NCBI GenBank assembly: GCA_001787475.1
Contig: MFXB01000022.1
Span: 1-11,223, forward strand
Source: Candidatus Peregrinibacteria bacterium RIFCSPLOWO2_01_FULL_48_20
GTDB taxonomy: Bacteria > Patescibacteriota > Gracilibacteria > UBA1369 > 2-02-FULL-48-14
Length of the DNA: 11,223 nt
Reading direction: 5' to 3'
The position numbers and the translations under genes are program-made. Each line of letters opens with the position of its first letter. The stretch's first letter is position 1. The notes below the pieces were generated by a model, which made no database searches, had not been told where the DNA came from, and worked only from the letters and a program-made list of their open reading frames with translations. Shown here piece after piece: positions 1 through 5,556 of the stretch.

Positions 1-179
1 ACTTGTTCTTGTGAAAGCCCGGCCAATTTTGCCGCAAACTCAAAGATCGACCCAAATCCTTTTTTCTCCCAAAGTCGCCGCTTGCTCACTTCCGGCACAA
101 GCCCCACAAATCGCCTCCTCCAAAGGAGCGCTTTTCGTCCATATTTTTTGCACAGTTTGTAGAGTTCCTTGTCGGTCAT
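1..179 (-). CDS. Partial HNH-endonuclease-like protein (5' part only)
   Basis: Open frame from ATG at 179 running off the left edge; 59 codons are visible with no stop. The protein begins MTDKELYKLCKKYGRKA and continues with a basic, Trp/Arg-rich stretch (LLWRRRF, then PEVSKRR) and a FEFAAKLAGLS segment. From memory this resembles the N-terminal region of CPR proteins that carry a C-terminal HNH nuclease domain; that domain would lie outside the window, so function is a weak inference. The region is highly basic, as expected for nucleic-acid binding. No Shine-Dalgarno precedes the ATG (upstream bases are ACAGATCAAC). A promoter candidate lies 24-52 bp upstream and supports this start. The CDS is fairly secure, the name is not. 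Confidence 0.68.
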   Translation of the reverse strand, partial: MTDKELYKLCKKYGRKALLWRRRFVGLVPEVSKRRLWEKKGFGSIFEFAAKLAGLSQEQ

Positions 180-202
180 GTTGATCTGTAAAATCTATCT
201 GT

Positions 203-231
203 AGCATAGTGTACACTCACCTTTTTTACAA
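203..231 (-). promoter_or_regulatory. Promoter candidate for the left-edge gene
   Basis: On the minus strand, -35 TTGTAA (226-231), a 17-bp spacer and -10 TATGCT (203-208). Each hexamer matches the sigma70 consensus at four of six positions. It lies 24 bp upstream of the ATG at 179. The spacer contains AGTGTACACT (208-217), a perfect 10-bp palindrome. Confidence 0.5.
208..217. promoter_or_regulatory. 10-bp palindrome in a promoter spacer
   Basis: AGTGTACACT is a perfect self-complementary decamer between the -35 and -10 elements of the minus-strand promoter. The position would suit a repressor or spacer-binding regulator, but a palindrome this short can occur by chance. No second copy was noticed in the window. 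Confidence 0.3.
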
Positions 232-282
232 GCCCAAAATTCACACTTCGACTGGCCACCCCAAAAAATATTTTGTAATTTT

Positions 283-320
283 CACACCCACACCCACACC
301 CACACCCACACCCACACCCA
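283..320. repeat. CACACC hexamer tandem repeat (6.3 copies), G-quadruplex-capable
   Basis: Six perfect copies of CACACC (283-318) plus CA. The minus strand reads as six GGG runs separated by three-base TGT loops, more than the four runs needed for an intramolecular G-quadruplex. The tract lies between the divergent promoters at 203-231 and 348-375, in no credible gene. Perfect hexamer arrays are prone to copy-number change by slippage, so the distance between the promoters may vary between strains. Confidence 0.95.
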
Positions 321-347
321 TGACATGTACCGAACGAGCACACGCCC

Positions 348-375
348 TTGACAAAATCCATTTTACGTATACAAT
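348..375 (+). promoter_or_regulatory. Sigma70-type promoter of the two-gene operon
   Basis: -35 TTGACA (348-353, perfect), 16-bp spacer, -10 TACAAT (370-375, one mismatch to TATAAT). The predicted transcript starts near 382, leaving about 170 nt of leader before the ATG at 551. This is the best plus-strand promoter in the window. A perfect dyad (365-379) overlaps the -10, suggesting repression. Confidence 0.7.
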
Positions 376-379
376 ACGT
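365..379. promoter_or_regulatory. Candidate operator overlapping the -10
   Basis: Perfect 6-3-6 inverted repeat ACGTAT-ACA-ATACGT. It spans the whole -10 element (370-375) of the operon promoter, so a bound dimeric regulator would block RNA polymerase. The size and symmetry fit a small helix-turn-helix repressor; the regulator is not identifiable here. Confidence 0.5.
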
Positions 380-428
380 TCACAATTCAAAAAACAGGCC
401 ACGTGCCCCCTGTATAAAAATGGGTAAA

Positions 429-522
429 AAGGTCTTCTGACCTTCTCTCCTACTCCGCGAATGCGGAGCTAGCCACAGCGCGCAGAGCGCTCACTATCCC
501 GGAGGTTTCCACAATGGAAACC
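429..522 (+). promoter_or_regulatory. Structured 5' leader with four consecutive hairpins
   Basis: Four perfect stems follow one another in the leader RNA. H1 is AAGGTC/GACCTT (429-444, loop TTCT). H2 is CTCCGC/GCGGAG (453-468, loop GAAT). H3 is AGCGC/GCGCT (477-491, loop GCAGA). H4 is GGTTTCC/GGAAACC (504-522), extendable by an A-T pair to a 3-base loop and flanked by CCC (498-500) and GGG (526-528), which can close it. H4 contains the ATG of the leader ORF, and the adjoining GGAGG overlaps its 5' strand. CGGAG occurs twice (464-468 and 500-504), so CTCCG (453-457) could pair with either copy, one of which includes the ribosome-binding site. No known riboswitch family was recognised. Confidence 0.6.
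501..505 (+). promoter_or_regulatory. Shine-Dalgarno GGAGG of the leader ORF
   Basis: GGAGG, 8 bases before the ATG at 514, an ideal spacing. It is the strongest Shine-Dalgarno in front of any ORF here; the main genes have weak or no such sites. Part of it (504-505) is in the stem of hairpin H4, so its accessibility may be controlled by folding. Confidence 0.55.
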
Positions 523-537
523 GCTGGGCAATTTTAA
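514..537 (+). CDS. Seven-codon leader peptide METAGQF (putative)
   Basis: ATG GAA ACC GCT GGG CAA TTT TAA, preceded at ideal distance by GGAGG. The ORF ends 13 bases before the ATG at 551 and is in a different frame, so it is not an N-terminal extension of that gene. The start codon lies in the loop/stem of hairpin H4. Together these suggest a leader peptide that couples ribosome arrival, or stalling, to expression of the downstream gene, which has no Shine-Dalgarno of its own. There is no run of one amino acid's codons, so classical amino-acid attenuation is not evident. It may instead be a chance ORF in a structured RNA. Confidence 0.4.
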   Translation: METAGQF

Positions 538-550
538 TTTCAAACACACT

Positions 551-1396
551 ATGAAACTTAAACAATCACATATTGCCCTCGGAGCGGCGGTTCTCGCGGC
601 CCCGGCAGCCTATCTTGCCTCTCAAAAAATAGAGTGCGCCCGGTTTGCATGGGGCGGTGCAGATGGATCCAATCTGTCCATTTGGAGTGATTTCAATGAC
701 GACGGTACCTGCAGAGTTGAATACGAGGAAGGTGGCAACCCACGCGGGAACCGCACCGTGGAAGGCATGAAAAGCAGTCTTCTTAAAGCGAATTTTGAAA
801 ATGTCCCACGTTTTCGCGCATGGCTTTTTCAGATGGGGATCGGTGATGCATCATCTGATGAGGTTCGATCCGATGTGATAGAGTTCGCCATAGATCAAGT
901 TTCAAGGGAGGAAAAAGCAGAGGATATAGCTTACAGATCTTTGAGGCGTTCGTCGGACTGGTCTCAGCTAATCTGGGGCGGTGATGAGCTTATCGTCAAG
1001 GAATTCCAAGCAAAATCCATAACTGTTGGAGTACACCGGAGTGCTTCTAAAGGATCCAAGCTGCGTATTGTGGCGACATGTGTAGCATACAACGAATCGA
1101 TACAAGAAATTGTATACGGGGGAAAGTATACAGTTGAATCTCAGGCAGATTTCAGTCCTTCTTTATCAGCAGGAGAAATAACGGAGGCATATCATCCTAC
1201 TCTTCCTCTTATCGTGGGAGGTTCTAAACCCGCCCCCCTTCCGGACGATTTCCCCATCTACCGTGATTTTGCTGGTGTTGACCTCGCGGGCGCCATAAAA
1301 AAGATTGGGGAAGGAGTGGGCGGCGATAGAACGGAGGCCGCCGAATTCTGCCGAGCAGCCCTTTCCGTGTTGTTGGACAAGGGGCAAAAAGAGTAA
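551..1396 (+). CDS. Membrane-anchored protein of unknown function (281 aa)
   Basis: First gene of the operon. Residues 1-7 are basic (MKLKQSH) and residues 8-23 form an Ala/Leu-rich hydrophobic segment, giving an N-in signal anchor or a signal peptide (possible cut after YLA, residue 23). The remainder, about 255 residues, should be extracytoplasmic. Four cysteines occur at about 29, 54, 177 and 267; C29 directly follows the membrane segment but not in a proper lipobox. The mature part starts with a Trp/Gly-rich stretch (ARFAWGGADGS) and the C-terminus has an amphipathic segment (AAEFCRAALSVLLDKG). I do not recognise the family. The start has no Shine-Dalgarno and follows the leader ORF by 13 bases. 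The gene stops 11 bases before the next ATG, so the two are very likely co-transcribed and may act together. Confidence 0.85.
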   Translation: MKLKQSHIALGAAVLAAPAAYLASQKIECARFAWGGADGSNLSIWSDFNDDGTCRVEYEEGGNPRGNRTVEGMKSSLLKANFENVPRFRAWLFQMGIGDASSDEVRSDVIEFAIDQVSREEKAEDIAYRSLRRSSDWSQLIWGGDELIVKEFQAKSITVGVHRSASKGSKLRIVATCVAYNESIQEIVYGGKYTVESQADFSPSLSAGEITEAYHPTLPLIVGGSKPAPLPDDFPIYRDFAGVDLAGAIKKIGEGVGGDRTEAAEFCRAALSVLLDKGQKE

Positions 1397-1407
1397 CCCA
1401 AGGTCTC

Positions 1408-3168
1408 ATGAATACCTCCATCAACATTTATCCGCCACAAGCCTCTCTGGATGATTTGGAGGGTTCTCTGAATGTATTTTCCGAGGAAAATTCGCCACGG
1501 TGGGAAGACGATATGCACAGAGTGTTTTACCGCGAAAGACTCAAAGAGCTAATAGCCACGGACGAGCGTTTCGGCCATGACGGGCTTGGTGTGGATGTCT
1601 TTGAATATGCCTTCATAAATCCAAATCCTCCTCTTTTGGAGCTTATCATGACGCTGGATCGATTGAAGCATGTGCTCAACGCTGCCGAGGTCGCTTTGAT
1701 TTTGAAAAAATATCAGAACCTGAAAAAACGTTTGGCCGTAGAGCACTTCGAGCAACGTGACGCGTGCAAGGTACTTGATGCAGTTTTGGCTTGGCTGAAC
1801 TCCCCTTCATTCACCTACAAACTGGATGTGCATTCCGCGCCCGAACTTGTGCTAAAGGATGCCGGTTACTGTGCTCCCATCGCCGATTTCCTGGCCTGTG
1901 TTCTGGAAGAACTGGGGTTTCCTGAAATCTATTTCAGGTACTCTTCAACTCACAAACAGGTGCTGTTGAAGTTGCCCAAGGATTATTGGGTTGTGGACCC
2001 AAATAATGGCCAAATAGTGTCAACTATACTTGAACCGGAGGATGTGCCTTTGCAACAGTTCAAAAAGTTCAAGCAGGCTCAAATTAGGGAAACTATTTTT
2101 GATAGATCCATTCCGCCCAACGAGCGCCTAACTGTCGAGAAAGAATCATCGCAGTCTTTTGTTTCAGTCCTTCATATCATGGGTAAAATCCGTACCGCTA
2201 TTTTTGGACGTCGCAAGTATACCGATGGGTTTAGTGGTAATAAGAAGGGAGACGGTGGATTCTCAATCCATCCTCTCCTTAGCCTGTTAAAGTCGTTCAT
2301 GGCGCACGGTTCACCGCGTTCTTCGTCCACATCGTCACGAGTTGCGGCCGGCGTGGCGGGAACCCCAACGGGACTTGGCGTCAGCGGAGCGACTCTTTTG
2401 CTGGGCGCCTTAATCCTATCGCAAGCGGAGTGTGACCATGAGGAACCTTTGGAACCAAAAATGACTGAAGCTCCAAAAAGTGACACCCAAAATCCTGATC
2501 TCAAAACGTCCAAGCCTTTGGAGCGGGCTCGAGCTCAAGAAGCTTCCGATAGGGAGGAGGCGTGTACCACAGAACAATTTGCGCTGATCGATGACATTAG
2601 AAATGCCGTTCCACTAGATACCAGAGAGCTTTGGTATATTCCAAAGGGCGATTCGTATGAAATTCTCAATAATGATTTTACCTTCACACCTATTGTCAAG
2701 ATCTCTGGTGACAAGCTCACGACGGCTACCTTAAACTCATGTTTGTCCCTGGATGACAATCCCGGTCTGAAATTCTCACAGTTTTATTTTTTCACTTACC
2801 AGGGATTTTCAAGTGACACCACCTATATTGTGACTGGCGAGGACTCTGATGGAGACAGAAGTAACGATAGCCCGACACGTTTTGATTATTTGCGGGGACT
2901 TTATGCATTGATCGAAAGCAGACAAAACTCTTACTCCGATTCGGGCTTGGATGTGAGCACAATATACATAGTTCACGCTGCCTCTTATGATCCATATTCC
3001 TACCGATGGGAAAAATTTAGAAAAGCGGATTTAGAGGCGAGAAAGGGTTTCACCGAAGATGATTATGAGAAAATGCCGAATACGCATTTAAAAATCATCA
3101 ATTTTGATCATTTGGGCAGGCTCAACGTGGAATACGAACTGGCAAAGGACTTGGTGGATAAACCCTAG
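1408..3168 (+). CDS. Transglutaminase-like membrane protein (586 aa)
   Basis: Residues about 110-205 look like a transglutaminase-like (papain-fold) domain: C155 in GYCAPIADFLACVLEELG, H182 in STHKQVLLKLP, and D197 in DYWVVDPNNG, in the order and spacing of the Cys-His-Asp triad. The helix after the Cys and the WVVDPNNG strand are typical. Residues about 322-339 form one membrane segment (GVSGATLLLGALILSQ). The preceding 60 residues are Lys/Arg-rich and the following residues are acidic, so by the positive-inside rule the catalytic-like domain is cytoplasmic and the C-terminal 245 residues lie outside. A single EF-hand/TSP3-like DSDGD loop is at about 479-483. The C-terminal domain is unrecognised. 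A weak AAGG lies shortly before the ATG. The role could be protease, amidase or crosslinking; no substrate is evident. The stop overlaps the convergent glycosyltransferase stop. Confidence 0.85.
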   Translation: MNTSINIYPPQASLDDLEGSLNVFSEENSPRWEDDMHRVFYRERLKELIATDERFGHDGLGVDVFEYAFINPNPPLLELIMTLDRLKHVLNAAEVALILKKYQNLKKRLAVEHFEQRDACKVLDAVLAWLNSPSFTYKLDVHSAPELVLKDAGYCAPIADFLACVLEELGFPEIYFRYSSTHKQVLLKLPKDYWVVDPNNGQIVSTILEPEDVPLQQFKKFKQAQIRETIFDRSIPPNERLTVEKESSQSFVSVLHIMGKIRTAIFGRRKYTDGFSGNKKGDGGFSIHPLLSLLKSFMAHGSPRSSSTSSRVAAGVAGTPTGLGVSGATLLLGALILSQAECDHEEPLEPKMTEAPKSDTQNPDLKTSKPLERARAQEASDREEACTTEQFALIDDIRNAVPLDTRELWYIPKGDSYEILNNDFTFTPIVKISGDKLTTATLNSCLSLDDNPGLKFSQFYFFTYQGFSSDTTYIVTGEDSDGDRSNDSPTRFDYLRGLYALIESRQNSYSDSGLDVSTIYIVHAASYDPYSYRWEKFRKADLEARKGFTEDDYEKMPNTHLKIINFDHLGRLNVEYELAKDLVDKP

Positions 3169-4340
3169 TCTATTAATAGCCTCTCAAACTCGGCCACCAT
3201 GGTTTCCATGCGATAATGCTTCTCCACAAACGTTTGTCCGCGCCCGGCAACGTCACGAGCCCATTCCTTTCGCTTCATGATTTTTTTAAGCGCCTTATCG
3301 AGTTCACTCATCCGAGGCTCCACAATAAAAGCTTCTCGCCCGTCCGCCAAATCCGCTGCAATCCCACAAACGGACGTCATCAAAACCGGCGTGCCCTCCG
3401 CCATGGCCTCCGCGGCCACCATGCCGAAAGGATCCATTTCACGAGATGCCAAAACGAACAAATCCAGCGCGCGATAAAACGACGTCAACTGTCCGCGCGG
3501 GAGGGAAGGAATCACCCGAACTCGCGCCGGATCCGCTCGCTTCAAAATGGACATTTCCAAAGGCCCGCTGCCCACAATGACGAGTCTCACATCAGGTTTG
3601 GAATGGACAAGATGGACGAGCATGTCCACTCCCTTGTCCGCGCTTAAACGCGCCACAGTTCCAACCGAAAATCCCGCAGGGCGAAGCCCGGTCTGTCCTC
3701 CACCCAAAAAATCACTCAGCTCACGCGGCAAAGGCTCTGCCGCTGCACTCATCACACCGCACGGAATCGCCACCACTCTCGGCGCAGCCGATCTGTCCCC
3801 CTCCGAAGCCACACCAATCTTCACCCACGGCCGCACCTGTCCCACCATCGCTTTCGATGTCACCACCACCGTCGCCCACCTACTCCACGCCTTATAAACA
3901 TACCGCCAAGGATTTTTACTCATCCACCGTCCGATGCGCGCGTGCTCGAGCCACAGCACCTTCATTCCAAACAGCCGCGCCCATGGTGTCATCAAAAGTT
4001 TTTCCCCGAAAGACAAGGCGTACAAGGTCTCCACGCCCCACCGTTTCCGCGCCCGCCCCAATATCAACCCCGCCCTTAAAAACAAAAACGGACTCAGCAC
4101 GGTAAACATCACCAGCCATCCTAAAGTCACTGGCGGTTGCGCCAGCCACGCTCGTTTCACCCAAAACCCTCGTTCTTTAAATTCACGCAACAAGATCGGG
4201 CAACTTCCCAAAAAAAACGCCTCAATCCCACGTTTATCGAGTTCCTCCATGAGGCGAAGCGTATGCACCTCTTCTCCTCCAAAACGAGACTCGTAAGGGA
4301 AACGAGTGACAAGCACCTTACTTTTGGGTAGTGTTTTCAC
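3165..4340 (-). CDS. GT4-family glycosyltransferase
   Basis: About 391 aa from GTG at 4340. It is a GT-B retaining transferase that would move a sugar from a nucleotide sugar to a glycan or lipid acceptor, probably at the inner membrane. Visible signs are the N-terminal strand KVLVTRFPYES followed by FGGEEVHTLRLMEEL, EH at about 132-133, GTVARLSADKG at about 227-237, and the donor-site segment DPFGMVAAEAMAEGTPV at about 303-319. In that E-x7-E motif the first Glu is Asp. A hydrophobic stretch at about 72-94 suggests membrane association. An ATG at 4406 is in frame but would read 22 residues inside the opposite NAD kinase gene; they do not resemble a GT-B N-terminus, so GTG 4340 (or GTG 4316) is preferred. 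An AGG lies 4 bases before 4340. Acceptor unknown. Confidence 0.88.
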   Translation of the reverse strand: MKTLPKSKVLVTRFPYESRFGGEEVHTLRLMEELDKRGIEAFFLGSCPILLREFKERGFWVKRAWLAQPPVTLGWLVMFTVLSPFLFLRAGLILGRARKRWGVETLYALSFGEKLLMTPWARLFGMKVLWLEHARIGRWMSKNPWRYVYKAWSRWATVVVTSKAMVGQVRPWVKIGVASEGDRSAAPRVVAIPCGVMSAAAEPLPRELSDFLGGGQTGLRPAGFSVGTVARLSADKGVDMLVHLVHSKPDVRLVIVGSGPLEMSILKRADPARVRVIPSLPRGQLTSFYRALDLFVLASREMDPFGMVAAEAMAEGTPVLMTSVCGIAADLADGREAFIVEPRMSELDKALKKIMKRKEWARDVAGRGQTFVEKHYRMETMVAEFERLLID

Positions 4341-4347
4341 TGAACCT

Positions 4348-5253
4348 ATGAAAGCAAAAAAACTCCAAAAATTCCAGCAGATTGGTCTTCTCGGCCGCAC
4401 GCGCATGGATGAAAACAGCGATTTTCTTAAGAGACTCAGAACCTTCCTTGAGAAAAAAAACCTTCAAATTTCCTGGGATTCTTATCTGTCGGAACTCTTC
4501 GGCAAGGAGAAAGAAAAAAACCGCACCGAAATCCTTAAAGAGTCCGACTTGGTAATCACGCTCGGCGGCGACGGAACCATTCTTAAGCTCATGCGCGAAC
4601 TGCCCAAACGCAAAGCGCTTTATATTTTGGGAGTAAATCTGGGAAACATCGGGTTCAACACGGAAATACACAAACTCGAAACTCTGTTCCCGGCCTTGGA
4701 AGAATTTTTTTCCGGCGACCACCACATCGACGAGCGCCTGCTGCTCCGCGTAACCCTTTACCGCAAAGGTAAAAAAATCGCCACACACTTGGCTTTAAAT
4801 GAGGCCGTCATTAATCAGGGCAACTTTGCTCGACTTATCTCCTTGCACGCGACTATCGACCAAAGAAAGATGCTGGATTTCAAAGCGGACGGTGTAATCG
4901 TAGCCACGCCAACGGGTTCCACCGGTCATTCGCTTTCCGCCGGCGGACCCATCATTCACCCTCGCATCGAAGCTTTTATTTTCACGCCCATCTGTCCGGC
5001 CGAACTCTCCGTTCGCCCCATTGTGATTCCCTCCAACCGCCAACTTACGATCACCATTCAAACCGAGCGCCGTTACGAAGACAATCAAATCGGTCTCACC
5101 ATCGACGGCCAAATCGTTATTCCTCTCGAATACGGCGACCAGATCAAAATCCGCCGCTCCTCACGCCGCCTCCGCTTCATCCGCCGCAGCAAAGGAGCCG
5201 GCAACTACTACCACCTGCTCAGAGATAAACTCAGTTGGGGAAAGCGTGCTTAA
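4348..5253 (+). CDS. nadK: NAD kinase (ATP/polyphosphate-NAD kinase)
   Basis: 301 aa from ATG 4348; it phosphorylates NAD+ to NADP+ in the cytoplasm. Family motifs are all present: IGLLGR near the N-terminus, GGDGT at 73-77 (nucleotide/phosphate binding and catalytic Asp), GVNLGNIGFNTE at about 95-106, NE at 151-152, and DGVIVATPTGSTG at 181-193 followed by SLSAGGP. TPICPAELSVRP at about 213-224 matches the family's TPICPHSLS-type segment with the His replaced by Ala. The Tyr usual after GSTA is His here (GSTGHS), a modest variation. The in-frame ATG at 4306 adds 14 residues with no family similarity, so 4348 is chosen. The gene is divergent from the glycosyltransferase with 7 bp between starts, leaving no room for separate promoters between them. 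No Shine-Dalgarno is visible. Confidence 0.95.
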   Translation: MKAKKLQKFQQIGLLGRTRMDENSDFLKRLRTFLEKKNLQISWDSYLSELFGKEKEKNRTEILKESDLVITLGGDGTILKLMRELPKRKALYILGVNLGNIGFNTEIHKLETLFPALEEFFSGDHHIDERLLLRVTLYRKGKKIATHLALNEAVINQGNFARLISLHATIDQRKMLDFKADGVIVATPTGSTGHSLSAGGPIIHPRIEAFIFTPICPAELSVRPIVIPSNRQLTITIQTERRYEDNQIGLTIDGQIVIPLEYGDQIKIRRSSRRLRFIRRSKGAGNYYHLLRDKLSWGKRA

Positions 5254-5262
5254 CAAAAAACG

Positions 5263-5532
5263 TTAATCGGGAGAGCAATCGTACCAAGCGGTCGGCACTT
5301 CACCGGTACAACCGTAGCCCATTTTATCCAATTCTCCACCTCCATTCATAACGGAAGAAAGCAAATGTCCGGTCGCTCCGCAAACCCCTCTCACCGGATC
5401 GCTTAAACGTGCTATCTCATCTTGAGATAACTCACCTTCGTCCACACGTCTTCGAAGTTCCTTCGCCGCCGCCTCACCCTGTTGAAGCATTTGGACCAAG
5501 TCCACATGTTCATGTCGATCGAAGATTTTCAT
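5263..5532 (-). CDS. Small cysteine-containing protein of unknown function (89 aa)
   Basis: ATG 5532 to TAA, 24 bp downstream of the PPDK stop on the same strand, so probably the last gene of that transcript. It converges on nadK with 9 bp between the stops. The N-terminal half is charged and predicted helical (HVDLVQMLQQGEAAAKELRRR, then DEGELSQDEIARLSD). The C-terminal half is Gly-rich with three cysteines, GVCGATGHLL, GYGCTGE and YDCSPD, ending at residue 89. There is no signal peptide or membrane segment. The Cys spacing does not match a zinc ribbon I know. No Shine-Dalgarno is visible. Family not recognised; a PPDK accessory role is only a positional guess. Confidence 0.65.
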   Translation of the reverse strand: MKIFDRHEHVDLVQMLQQGEAAAKELRRRVDEGELSQDEIARLSDPVRGVCGATGHLLSSVMNGGGELDKMGYGCTGEVPTAWYDCSPD

Positions 5533-5556
5533 AGTATTGATTTAAGGTTTTCGATT

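Noticed and set aside
411..418. TATAAA as a second -10 for the operon
   Set aside because: No acceptable -35 at the right distance (AAAAAC-like bases there); the 348-375 promoter is far better.
176..427. Short ORFs through the CACACC array, giving Thr-Pro or Gly-Cys repeats
   Set aside because: They are low-complexity readings of the hexamer repeat, cover two promoters, and have no ribosome site or family resemblance.
425..530. CRISPR array or transposon end in the hairpin-rich leader
   Set aside because: The four stems differ in sequence, there are no regular spacers, and no transposase is nearby.
2842..2870. DSDGD loop in the 586-aa protein as a dockerin or TSP3 calcium-binding domain
   Set aside because: Only a single copy, with no second loop or repeat; noted as a motif, not a domain.
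4306..4347. Upstream in-frame ATG at 4306 for nadK
   Set aside because: It adds 14 residues absent from the family and lies within the glycosyltransferase coding region.
4341..4406. Upstream in-frame ATG at 4406 for the glycosyltransferase
   Set aside because: The extra 22 residues are antisense to the nadK N-terminus and do not look like the start of a GT-B protein; GTG 4340 fits better.
5250..5266. TTAAC/GTTAA inverted repeat between nadK and the 89-aa gene as a terminator
   Set aside because: Only five weak, AT-rich pairs without a following T-run; it arises mainly from two facing TAA stops.
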